From: Halalkalibacter suaedae
GTDB lineage: Bacteria > Bacillota > Bacilli > Bacillales > Bacillaceae_D
Direction: 5' to 3'
Assembly (NCBI RefSeq): GCF_017939705.1
Contig: NZ_JAGKSQ010000006.1
Span: 62,001-126,000, forward strand
Length of the DNA: 64,000 bases
Part shown: positions 8,790 through 16,427 of the stretch, one piece after another
Position numbering within the stretch: position 1 is the first letter of the stretch
Layout: each line of letters begins with the position of its first letter
The notes under the pieces: generated by a model
What the model was told of the DNA's origin: nothing
The model's database searches: none
The model's input: the letters and a program-made list of their open reading frames with translations, nothing else
Translations under genes and position numbers: made by a program

Positions 8790-9638
8790 TTATTGTGCAG
8801 CCTTTACACTAATGGACACTTTTAAATCCTGATATCCGTTTCCAATATGGACACCTTTTAATGGTGTGATATCAGCGTAGTCACGTCCAGTTGCGACACA
8901 TATATGCTGGTTTTGAGCTATCATATTATTTGTTGGATCGAAACCAATCCAGCCATATGTCGGAAAATACACTTCAACCCAAGCATGTGTAACCGAATCT
9001 CCTCGCATTGCAACATCCTCACCCGAATAAATATACCCACTAACATATCTTGCTGGGATTCCTTGACTTCGGCAAATACCAAGCATTATATGAGTGAAAT
9101 CCTGACAGACCCCAGTTTTCTTGAAAAAGGCATCTGAGGCGACAGTCGTTACATCCGTTGAGCCTGGTAAATAAGAAAATTGTTCATAAATATACGAATT
9201 TAATTTCTCTACAAATGTTAATAGATCAATCTGATCACGCTTAAGTTCACTTGTTATGAAATGGATAATATCTGAATTTAGTTGTGTATATCTTGTCGAC
9301 ATCAAAAATTCAGCAAACGTTTGTTTAAACGAAACCTTGTTCATTTCAGCTTCAATCTCATTGGTCATCTTCAGCACAAGTTCCTTATGATGCAAGTCTA
9401 GTATCGTTCTAGTCCGAACCTGTAGCTCACTATGCGGTTCCCAAATATAAAAAGTAACTACTTCATTTCCCCAATAGTCCCTATGCTCAGAAGCCACCGC
9501 ACTCGGAGTAATGGCCTGCTCATATTGAATCATTGTCTGATTGTCGTTCCCTATTGGCTTAAAAATACATTGGTTAATGCTTTCCCTTACTGGCAGGCTA
9601 TATTGGTAGTGAGTGCTTTGGAGCACTTCGTATTTCAT
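8790..9638 (-). CDS. Transglutaminase-like cysteine protease
   Basis: 282 aa, cytosolic. The N-terminal beta-rich domain starting YEVLQSTHYQYSLPV is followed by a transglutaminase/papain-like core with catalytic Cys178 (KKTGVCQDF), His218 (THAWVEV) and Asp234 (GFDPTNN). Proteins of this architecture are repeatedly encoded beside alpha-E and circularly permuted ATP-grasp proteins, as here, and have been proposed on comparative grounds to act with them in making or trimming a peptide tag. No signal peptide or membrane segment is visible. The ATG at 9638 overlaps the stop of the alpha-E gene by four bases. It is the last gene before a strong terminator. Confidence 0.9.
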   Translation of the reverse strand: MKYEVLQSTHYQYSLPVRESINQCIFKPIGNDNQTMIQYEQAITPSAVASEHRDYWGNEVVTFYIWEPHSELQVRTRTILDLHHKELVLKMTNEIEAEMNKVSFKQTFAEFLMSTRYTQLNSDIIHFITSELKRDQIDLLTFVEKLNSYIYEQFSYLPGSTDVTTVASDAFFKKTGVCQDFTHIMLGICRSQGIPARYVSGYIYSGEDVAMRGDSVTHAWVEVYFPTYGWIGFDPTNNMIAQNQHICVATGRDYADITPLKGVHIGNGYQDLKVSISVKAAQ

Positions 9639-10597
9639 ATCGCATTAATCTCTCCTAAGTAATAAGTGTTTCTAATCGTCATCCCAATCTCATCACATAA
9701 CTGCTGAAGCTTTTGAAAATAATCATGTAAGGAACAATCAATTTCTTCTAGGGACTCATAGCTCACTTCATGTAGTAATTCTTCAAGCCTTTCATTTAAA
9801 TGTTTCGTATACTCATTTACTTTATTACCTTCAAGCTGCTTAAAACTCTGAACTAACTTCTTAACACTATACTTTGCGGACCTTGGTAAGGATTCATCAA
9901 AGATCAGATAATTCGCTACAGTTATTGGTTCAATGAACGCCTGAAACTTCTGTAAATAAGATTCATACCCTCCCAAAGAGTTCAGAACAGAAATCCAGTA
10001 ATGGTAATGGATATTAGCTTTATTATCCCGCCCCTGAACCTTTTTATGATAGTATACATCAAGTGTACGTGATAGCTTCCTCAATCGTTCGACATACTTA
10101 CCAAACATGAGAAAATGATAGCCATCTCCTCTTGGCATAAGGTCATAAATAATTCCTTGGATTAGAAATGATTTGCCTAGAATCATTTGAAAGAAGTCAT
10201 TTAATTGCTCATTGGATACATTCTTTGTTGGAAATGCTTTGATTTTGATATACAAATCATTGATTACTTCCCAAAGTTCAAGCGGAATCATCTCCCTGAT
10301 CCCTTTTGCGTTTTCCCTTGCGATTGCCACACATGAACGAATAGAATTAGCGTTTTCTTTTGAAAAAGCAATATAATCAATAACAGAGCTTCGATTACAT
10401 ATATCGTATGTTGCATTGAAATCCTCTTCATTCGCAGAAATCGCAATAATCTCTTTCCAATCATCCGCATCGCTTATTGTTGGATCATTATTTTCTAATA
10501 GACTCACAAGACGTACAGATAATAATTTCGTCATATTATCTGCTCTCTCCAAATTCAGTGATAGCCAATACAGGGAATCTGCTACGCGACTTAACAA
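9635..10597 (-). CDS. Alpha-E domain protein
   Basis: 320 aa, predicted almost all helical, matching the alpha-E (DUF403, COG2307) family: N-terminal LSRVADSLYWLSLNLERADNM-like opening, SIRSCVAIARENAKGIRE in the first third and YHFLMFGKYVERL in the second half. Biochemical function is unknown. In many bacteria the domain is fused to, or next to, a circularly permuted ATP-grasp ligase and a transglutaminase-like protein, exactly the order seen here. TTG 10597 follows GGAGGGG with six bases between. It begins 18 bp after the ATP-grasp stop and overlaps the next gene by four bases, so all three are one operon. Confidence 0.9.
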   Translation of the reverse strand: MLSRVADSLYWLSLNLERADNMTKLLSVRLVSLLENNDPTISDADDWKEIIAISANEEDFNATYDICNRSSVIDYIAFSKENANSIRSCVAIARENAKGIREMIPLELWEVINDLYIKIKAFPTKNVSNEQLNDFFQMILGKSFLIQGIIYDLMPRGDGYHFLMFGKYVERLRKLSRTLDVYYHKKVQGRDNKANIHYHYWISVLNSLGGYESYLQKFQAFIEPITVANYLIFDESLPRSAKYSVKKLVQSFKQLEGNKVNEYTKHLNERLEELLHEVSYESLEEIDCSLHDYFQKLQQLCDEIGMTIRNTYYLGEINAI

Positions 10598-10615
10598 GAT
10601 GATCCCCTCCTTTCT

Positions 10616-12058
10616 CTATTCTAAAATCCACGTGTCTTTCCCACCACCACCCTGTGATGAGTTGACGACAAGTGATCCCTTTTTTAAGGCAACTCTAGTT
10701 AATCCACCTGGTACAACATGGGCATCCTCATTTAGAACAACAAAGGCTCGCAAATCAACATGTCTCCCACATATACCTTCATCAGTAAATGTTGGAGATT
10801 GTGAAAGAGAAATCGTCGGTTGAGCAATAAATGAGTCTGGGCTTTCAATGATCCTTTGACGAAAGAGCTCTTTTTCCTGCTCGCTCGCCTGTGTACCAAT
10901 TAACATATTATACCCACCTGATGAATTCCTTTCTTTGAACACTAATTCATCTAGGTGTGCAAGAGCATAATCATAATCCTCTTTTTTTGAGAGCAAATAC
11001 GTTTTGACGTTTTGTAACAACGGTTCTTCATCCAAGTAATATCTAATCATCTCTGGTACATAAGCATATGTTGCCTTATCATCTGCTACACCATTTCCAA
11101 TTCCATTAGCGAGCGAGACATGACCAGCACGGTAGGCATCAACTAAACCTGGAACACCAAGTAACGAGTCCGGATTGAACACAAGTGGATCGAGGTAATC
11201 ATCATCAATGCGACGATAAATAACATCGACTCGCTTAAGACCTTTTGTTGTCTTCATATACACGACACGATCCTTCACAAGGAGATCTCGTGCCTCCACA
11301 AGCTCGATCCCCATCTCTTTCGCCAGAAAACTATGGTCATAATAAGCTGAGTTATATACACCCGGTGTCAGTAACACAATCGTCGGATGTCTTTTTTCAT
11401 TAGGAGAAATGTATTTAAGTGCTGCATGCATTTCATGTAATTGATTTTCTAGTGAATGAATTAGATAATTATTAAACAAATCAGGGAATAGCTTTCGCAT
11501 GACAAATCGATTTTGAAACACGTAAGACAATCCTGAAGGGTTACGTATATTATCTTCAAGAACTAGGTATTCGCCCTTGTCATTACGAATCAAATCAATC
11601 CCCGCAATAAAAATATGATTCTGCTTCGGTACATCTATTCCAACGACCTGATGGTAAAAATGTGGTGAGGTTACGATGAGGTCCCTTGGAATAATATTAT
11701 CTTTCAATATATGTTGATCCTTATAGATATCATCCAAGAACGCATTCAATGCTTTGACCCGCTGCTTCAATCCCTTTTCAAGAACAACCCATTCCTCTTT
11801 AGGTATAATTCTTGGAATAGGATCAAATGGCATCGTTCTCTCAGTTCCCTCTGAATCATTGTTGTAGACTGTAAACGTAATACCCTGTCTAATAAAATTT
11901 TGCTGTGCTAATTGGTAACGTGAATCCATAAGCTGACTGTTAATACTTGCATAATTATTATAAAGAGATTTGTAGTGTAAAAAAGGCTGTTTATCCTCAC
12001 CAAACATCTCATCGAAAAAATAACTTGACGGCCTATAGTCTTTAATCAACGAATACAC
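10616..12058 (-). CDS. Circularly permuted ATP-grasp type 2 ligase
   Basis: 480 aa, resembling the CP_ATPgrasp (DUF404/407, COG2308) family: PRIIPKEEWVVLEKGLKQR near residue 80, the metal/ATP segment YLVLEDNIRNPSGLSYV near residue 180, DVIYRRIDDDYLDP near 275, and a C-terminal SSQGGGGKDTWIL. ATP-grasp enzymes join a carboxylate to an amine or thiol through an acyl-phosphate; the substrates of this group are not established. The context with alpha-E and transglutaminase-like proteins supports peptide or amide-bond formation. Start is GTG 12058 with AAAGGAT seven bases upstream. A terminator (12146-12183) separates it from the aminopropyltransferase gene. Confidence 0.9.
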   Translation of the reverse strand: MYSLIKDYRPSSYFFDEMFGEDKQPFLHYKSLYNNYASINSQLMDSRYQLAQQNFIRQGITFTVYNNDSEGTERTMPFDPIPRIIPKEEWVVLEKGLKQRVKALNAFLDDIYKDQHILKDNIIPRDLIVTSPHFYHQVVGIDVPKQNHIFIAGIDLIRNDKGEYLVLEDNIRNPSGLSYVFQNRFVMRKLFPDLFNNYLIHSLENQLHEMHAALKYISPNEKRHPTIVLLTPGVYNSAYYDHSFLAKEMGIELVEARDLLVKDRVVYMKTTKGLKRVDVIYRRIDDDYLDPLVFNPDSLLGVPGLVDAYRAGHVSLANGIGNGVADDKATYAYVPEMIRYYLDEEPLLQNVKTYLLSKKEDYDYALAHLDELVFKERNSSGGYNMLIGTQASEQEKELFRQRIIESPDSFIAQPTISLSQSPTFTDEGICGRHVDLRAFVVLNEDAHVVPGGLTRVALKKGSLVVNSSQGGGGKDTWILE

Positions 12059-12145
12059 CTACCTTATCCTTTACATGATTCATTCGCCGTGAACAGTAAA
12101 TTACCCTCTAATTTTGACAGAATTTTCTGACAGATAATCTCACAA

Positions 12146-12183
12146 AGAAAAAGTATGTTGAGCAGTTCTACTTCAACATACTT
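12146..12183 (-). terminator. Terminator after the aminopropyltransferase-like gene
   Basis: AAGTATGTTGA (12151-12161) pairs with TCAACATACTT (12173-12183); the minus strand then reads TTTTTCTTTG. It lies just past the stop at 12193. Confidence 0.8.
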
Positions 12184-12192
12184 GTTCTCTTG

Positions 12193-13743
12193 TCAATAAT
12201 TTCTCCAAGCCTCTGAGTATTTTTCAAGGATAATCGGATGAATTAATGTATTTATCTCGAGATCAATCACTTCTCCATCTTTATCAGTAATCTCCTGATC
12301 GATATCCTTTCCAAAAATCATTAGACCCGCTAGTACCTCTGCTGTTAAAAACTCGGTTTCCTTATCAATTGTTACTTGAGTTAAATCAAACGGCTCTCTT
12401 TTAGCCAGGATAAATCCCCAATCACCAAAGCTCGGAATATCAACATGCAGATTTTCAGTGTGCATTCCTGTTTCCTTCACCGTCTTATCGATCGTCCAGT
12501 AGACCTCTGTCGCAAATGTTGGACTCGTCGCCTGAATCATAATTGATCCACCCGGTGACAAACGATTTCTTAATAGCTGGTAAAACTCTAATGTATATAG
12601 CTTACTCAGTGTTTCATTATTAGGATCGGGCAAATCAACTAAAATGACATCATACAATTGCCTCGTATCTTCTAAATACAAAAACGCATCTGTATTAACG
12701 ACATTCACTCGCCGATCTGAAAAAGCCTCTTCATTCAACTCGATGATATCATGATTCGTTTCAGCTAATGTTATGACAGCTGGGTCCAAATCAACTAACG
12801 TCATCGATTTAACCTCATCATATTTTCTTAATTCTCTAATTGCCAGGCCATCACCGCCTCCAAGAATTAAGACATTTTCTCTTCTTTCAGCAGTAGCCAT
12901 TGCAGGATGAACTAATGTTTCATGATACCGATACTCATCGGTTGAACTAAATTGTAACTGTCCATCTAGAAAGAGTCTTAGGTCACCTTGTTCCTTTGTT
13001 AGGATAATTTGCTGGTAGTCACTATTTTCATAATGGATGATCGGATCTCTATAGAGCTGCTGTTCAAAAGAGAAAGCAATTTTGTCCCCAACGAAAACAC
13101 CTCCGACTAAGATAAGGAGAATGAAAATACCGATAAAACCGTGCTTTCGATAAGACGGGATCTCGTCGCGGAAATAATATAGAAGCCATAAAGCAACAGC
13201 GATATTAATAATCGCTACAACAAAGGCCGTTTTCACCAATCCAAATTCAGGTCTAAGTAAATAGACAAATAGGAGACCCCCGGCCAAACCGCCAGCGTAG
13301 TCAGAAAAAAGGACACGTGCAGCACTTTTGTTAAGTGTTTCTCCTATATCATTTGCCTTACGTATTAATACGGGTAGCTCCACTCCTGTTAATGTTCCAA
13401 TAACAATTGTGACGGTGTATAAGAAGAAAGCATCGGTTCCTTGTCCTAGATATGCAGTAATTCCAAATAAAAAGAAAGTTGATAATCCACCAATAAGCCC
13501 AATTAAGTACTCAATCCACACAAAGGATAGGATCAGATTCCCCGTTACTCTCTCACTAATTGAAGCACCAATTCCCATCCCAGTTAAGAACAGAGAAATA
13601 ATTAACGTATATTGCTTAACGCCATCACCTAAAATATACGATCCTGCTGCACCAAAAAGTACTTCAAAAATAATTCCGCATATGGAGACAACTCCAGATG
13701 CCCAGTAAATTGCTTTTGTCTTATTTATATTCTTATTATCCAC
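12193..13743 (-). CDS. Membrane-embedded spermidine synthase-like protein (aminopropyltransferase fusion)
   Basis: 516 aa. Residues 1-215 hold about seven hydrophobic segments. Residues 235-460 form a spermidine-synthase-type Rossmann methyltransferase fold with LILGGGDGLAIREL, TLVDLDPAVI and VDLPDPN, the last occupying the catalytic Asp position. The family usually transfers an aminopropyl group from decarboxylated SAM to a diamine, but membrane-fused members are uncharacterised. A further 55-residue tail is unassigned. GTG 13743 has AAAGGAG nine bases upstream. It lies downstream of the DUF350 gene, with a repeat element C inserted between. In Proteobacteria, YjfL/DUF350 and PspA genes co-occur with polyamine-linked ATP-grasp enzymes, which supports a shared role. 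Confidence 0.85.
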   Translation of the reverse strand: MDNKNINKTKAIYWASGVVSICGIIFEVLFGAAGSYILGDGVKQYTLIISLFLTGMGIGASISERVTGNLILSFVWIEYLIGLIGGLSTFFLFGITAYLGQGTDAFFLYTVTIVIGTLTGVELPVLIRKANDIGETLNKSAARVLFSDYAGGLAGGLLFVYLLRPEFGLVKTAFVVAIINIAVALWLLYYFRDEIPSYRKHGFIGIFILLILVGGVFVGDKIAFSFEQQLYRDPIIHYENSDYQQIILTKEQGDLRLFLDGQLQFSSTDEYRYHETLVHPAMATAERRENVLILGGGDGLAIRELRKYDEVKSMTLVDLDPAVITLAETNHDIIELNEEAFSDRRVNVVNTDAFLYLEDTRQLYDVILVDLPDPNNETLSKLYTLEFYQLLRNRLSPGGSIMIQATSPTFATEVYWTIDKTVKETGMHTENLHVDIPSFGDWGFILAKREPFDLTQVTIDKETEFLTAEVLAGLMIFGKDIDQEITDKDGEVIDLEINTLIHPIILEKYSEAWRNY

Positions 13744-13771
13744 AGTTTAGATCTCCTTTTACCTTGTCCAC

Positions 13772-13946
13772 CAGGCCACTGAAAAAGGTGTGATTTTCAC
13801 CTTTCTTCAGTGGCCTTTAAGCAATGAGCGTAACCGTTGCTTTGTCTTAAGCCCTGCTATGAGTGGGTTTCTCATAGCAGGCGTGCAACGTGTGGAGCCA
13901 TTGCTACTTCCTTGAAACTGCTAAAAAGGACTTTTTCAGCGGTCTC
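13772..13946 (+). mobile_element. MITE-like element C, copy 1 (175 bp)
   Basis: Non-coding 175-bp element with imperfect terminal inverted repeats: CAGGCCACTGAAAAAG at the left and CTTTTTCAGCGGTCTC at the right. The first 42 bases fold into a near-perfect hairpin (GGCCACTGAA...TTCAGTGGCC), and an inner TGCTATGAG...CTCATAGCA stem follows. Same length as copies at 37926 and 62144. Flanking target duplication is decayed or absent. It separates DUF350 from the aminopropyltransferase gene. Confidence 0.8.
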
Positions 13947-13982
13947 TGGTTTCCACCTTTTGATAGTGGACTTTAAGATAGG

Positions 13983-14031
13983 TCGAGGGTGTCGCAAAAG
14001 GTCTAGACTCAACCTTTTTCGACACCCTCGA
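13983..14031. repeat. Long hairpin between element C1 and the DUF350 gene
   Basis: CGAGGGTGTCG-C-AAAAGGT (13984-14002) pairs with its complement at 14012-14030: 19 positions, one mismatch, 9-base loop. It is just past the DUF350 stop, so it may end or protect the upstream transcript, but no U-run follows on the minus strand. Confidence 0.7.
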
Positions 14032-14053
14032 TTACTTCCAATCCTAGAAGAGA

Positions 14054-14449
14054 TTATGTAATTGAAGCACCAATTACAAAGGCCAAGCCAACTGAAACCG
14101 CAAAGCTAATGATACCAACTGAAATATTGCCTTTTTTTAGTTGCTCTTCTACCGAGAAATTTCTCGTTAATAGTTCAAAAATAACATATGCCACCATTTG
14201 TAGAACAACACCAAAAATGCCCCAGATCAATGTATCTACTATCGCCGAGCTATGATAAATCGCAAAAGCTAGGACGATACAAATCCCGATAATCTTGCCG
14301 CTTATTGATAATGATACTGCATGATTCCCTTTTAAGACCTCATCCCAGTCCTTATATTGACGCGTTAGCGATTCAAACACAAATAATCCAATAACAACAA
14401 TGATAATTGCAACAGCAAAATACATCAATGTAAGTAAAAATGGTTCCAT
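14054..14449 (-). CDS. DUF350 (YjfL-type) membrane protein
   Basis: 131 aa with four hydrophobic helices (about residues 5-28, 48-66, 70-92 and 108-128), the fold expected of DUF350, which usually consists of two repeated two-helix units. The two units are visible as LFVFESLTRQYKDWDEVLKGN and YVIFELLTRNFSVEEQLKKGN. Function is unknown; in E. coli the homologue YjfL lies in the yjfIJKLMC cluster with a PspA-like protein. ATG 14449 follows AAAGGAG. It starts 22 bp after the DUF4247 gene, inside the sigma-W-promoted operon. Confidence 0.88.
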   Translation of the reverse strand: MEPFLLTLMYFAVAIIIVVIGLFVFESLTRQYKDWDEVLKGNHAVSLSISGKIIGICIVLAFAIYHSSAIVDTLIWGIFGVVLQMVAYVIFELLTRNFSVEEQLKKGNISVGIISFAVSVGLAFVIGASIT

Positions 14450-14471
14450 TTCGCATCTCCTTTTCTATTAA

Positions 14472-15077
14472 TTATTTTCCAGCACCAGGTCCTCCACCAC
14501 GGACAGAAGAAGATCCTCCACGGACAGACGGAGGAGTTGTATAGCCCTTATAGCCTCCACCAGATCGACTAAATCCACCGTAGCAATTATTAGGATTTTG
14601 TTGACACTTAGCCTGTTGATTCCGGTCCCAGTCATTACTACCAAACATATTATTCAAGAAGCTCATTAAGAGCATACCCTGGAAGAAGCTGGGATTATAG
14701 TTATTTCTAACAAACTCTGTGTTTGCAACTTCAATTAATGTACTACCTTCATATTCCTCATCGTCTGTTAATATCACGAATTGATCATCGTACACAAGCA
14801 CTTGTTTGTCTTCTTGTCGTTCACCTATCTTCTCGGGCTGTTCAAAGTCTTGTAGTTCAGCTGTTACTTCATCAATCGACTTATCCCTTGCAAGATAGAT
14901 CTCTGAATAATTTGAAGAGTTAGTTGCACTCGTTACCGTATCATAGAACGCATAATTGTTGTTAATAAAGACGGCAATCCCCTCTTGAAAAAGAGAGGAT
15001 CCTCCCCCAGTCGATGTTCCACAAGCACTAAGTAAAAAAACGACGAATACGATTCCCGTAAGAAGTGAATTCTTCAC
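14472..15077 (-). CDS. DUF4247 lipoprotein
   Basis: 201 aa. A hydrophobic signal peptide ends in the lipobox LLSACG (Cys19), so the protein should be lipid-anchored outside the membrane. A central domain (about residues 30-125) matches what I recall of DUF4247, known from Bacillus PspA/DUF4178 neighbourhoods. The tail is rich in Gly, Ser, Arg and Pro, with two SVRGG repeats, and is probably disordered. GTG 15077 has AAGGGGGG seven bases upstream. It lies between the pspA-like and DUF350 genes in one operon. Function is not known; an outer-face sensor or partner of the membrane-stress proteins is inferred only from context. Confidence 0.8.
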   Translation of the reverse strand: MKNSLLTGIVFVVFLLSACGTSTGGGSSLFQEGIAVFINNNYAFYDTVTSATNSSNYSEIYLARDKSIDEVTAELQDFEQPEKIGERQEDKQVLVYDDQFVILTDDEEYEGSTLIEVANTEFVRNNYNPSFFQGMLLMSFLNNMFGSNDWDRNQQAKCQQNPNNCYGGFSRSGGGYKGYTTPPSVRGGSSSVRGGGPGAGK

Positions 15078-15113
15078 CTATTCACCCCCCTTTATTATGG
15101 TTTTTGAACAATA

Positions 15114-15782
15114 TTACTCTTTCCCCATTCGCTTCTTAAGTGCTGCAAGCTCATCATCAACATTACCCTTATCAAGTGCCTCAAGATCATCATCAAGACT
15201 GCGACTAGCTTGACTTAAATCGTCACTCGTTTCCGCCTCAGATTCCATCTGCATGACCTTCTCTTCCATGCGGTCAAAGCCCTGTCTTGAATGATCACTA
15301 CCGATACTAGACATTGAGCGATTCATTTTTGTTCTTGTTTTTGCTGATTCAGCTCTTGCCTTTAATGAATCTTTCTTCAGCTTCATTTCATTGTATTCTT
15401 CTTTCATTTCATCAAGCTTTGTTCTAAGTGCATCAGCATCCTGCTTCGCACGCAAGTATGATTCTTTTAATGACTCAGCAAGATCGCTCTGCTTTCTTTT
15501 ATCCTCTAAAGCACGACGAGCTAGATCCTCATTTCCAGATTCGAGAGCCTTCATCGCTTGTTCTTCACGCTTGTCTGCCATCTTTTCGGCTTCTTCATAT
15601 TTCTTTTGAAGCATCTTTTCATTTGTAATTAACTTTGCGACAGATGTTTCAGATTCACGAATATCCTCGCTCATTTCTCTCATAAATTGTTCAAGCATTT
15701 TAACTGGATCTTCAGCCTTATCAAGCATTGAATTTAATTCCGAACCAACGACCGTCTTTACTCTTTTGAAAAATTTAAACAT
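15114..15782 (-). CDS. pspA: PspA/IM30 (Vipp1) family membrane-stress protein
   Basis: 222 aa, nearly all helical and highly charged, with the PspA pattern: N-terminal amphipathic MFKFFKRVKTVVGSELN, then EDPVKMLEQFMREM at about residue 25 and long coiled coils to residue 185. Family members form ESCRT-III-like assemblies on stressed membranes and limit proton leakage. ATG 15782 follows AGGAGG. It is the second gene of the operon starting with DUF4178, behind a sigma-W-type promoter; B. subtilis pspA (ydjF) is also sigma-W controlled. Confidence 0.93.
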   Translation of the reverse strand: MFKFFKRVKTVVGSELNSMLDKAEDPVKMLEQFMREMSEDIRESETSVAKLITNEKMLQKKYEEAEKMADKREEQAMKALESGNEDLARRALEDKRKQSDLAESLKESYLRAKQDADALRTKLDEMKEEYNEMKLKKDSLKARAESAKTRTKMNRSMSSIGSDHSRQGFDRMEEKVMQMESEAETSDDLSQASRSLDDDLEALDKGNVDDELAALKKRMGKE

Positions 15783-15803
15783 AATAATTCCTCCTAGTTT
15801 TAA

Positions 15804-16310
15804 TTAGCTTCCTGCTATAATTTTTATTTCATAATGCTCAATTGGATATCCATAGCTTAGTTCAATCTCACTGCCCCAAATTTCAACAGATAGGAAATTC
15901 TCCTCATCCTTATCACAATAGTCAAAGTAGCGACATTGAATATTATTGACATTCGCCCCGCGTCCTTCACCTTTGACATGTGCGGTACCTGATTCATCAA
16001 GATGATACTTTACACCCTCATATGTTAATTCCTTTGGTAATGGTTCCTGTAGCTTTTCCGTCTGCTTTTCATAGATTCCAACATAAAGCTCATCATCCAT
16101 TTCCATACTAAGCCAAATGGTTTTGGCACCTTCAAGCTGATAAGCCGTCCATTCAAATCCATGGTCATTATAAGTTAACTTACCGACAACATGGTAATCT
16201 GCTAGATCGTATTCAACAATATCTCCAACTTGGATATTTTCCACTGTCCGTTCCTTTACTGTTGGAGCAGATGTTTCTTTCTTACCGAATAGCTTCTGAA
16301 AAAAACTCAA
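15804..16310 (-). CDS. DUF4178 protein
   Basis: 168 aa, soluble, beta-rich. After a short basic N-terminus (FFQKLFGKK) comes ENIQVGDIVEYDLADYHVVGK and a C-terminal domain with FDYCDKDEENFLSVEIWG, consistent with the DUF4178 family (the YjfK group in E. coli), which co-occurs with PspA and DUF350. Function is unknown. I place the start at TTG 16310 because GGAGGTGA lies six bases ahead; the upstream in-frame ATG would run through the promoter. It is the first gene of the PspA operon. Confidence 0.8.
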   Translation of the reverse strand: MSFFQKLFGKKETSAPTVKERTVENIQVGDIVEYDLADYHVVGKLTYNDHGFEWTAYQLEGAKTIWLSMEMDDELYVGIYEKQTEKLQEPLPKELTYEGVKYHLDESGTAHVKGEGRGANVNNIQCRYFDYCDKDEENFLSVEIWGSEIELSYGYPIEHYEIKIIAGS

Positions 16311-16346
16311 ACTCTCACCTCCATTGATGCTGATGATATTTATACA

Positions 16347-16372
16347 TACGTTTCTAGTTTCAATTGGTTTCA
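16347..16372 (-). promoter_or_regulatory. Sigma-W-type promoter for the DUF4178-PspA-DUF4247-DUF350 operon
   Basis: The minus strand reads TGAAAC (16372-16367), 16 bases, then CGTA (16350-16347), an exact match to the ECF sigma-W consensus. It lies 37 bases before the first start codon. This predicts induction by envelope stress such as alkali, detergents or cell-wall antibiotics. Confidence 0.75.
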
Positions 16373-16427
16373 AAAATATTTGCTACTCTTTATACTATTC
16401 TTTTAAGCGAAAACAAAACCCTTTATC

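Noticed and set aside
13837-14061. Open frame of 74 codons on the plus strand
   Set aside because: Lies inside element C1 and the following hairpin; no family features.
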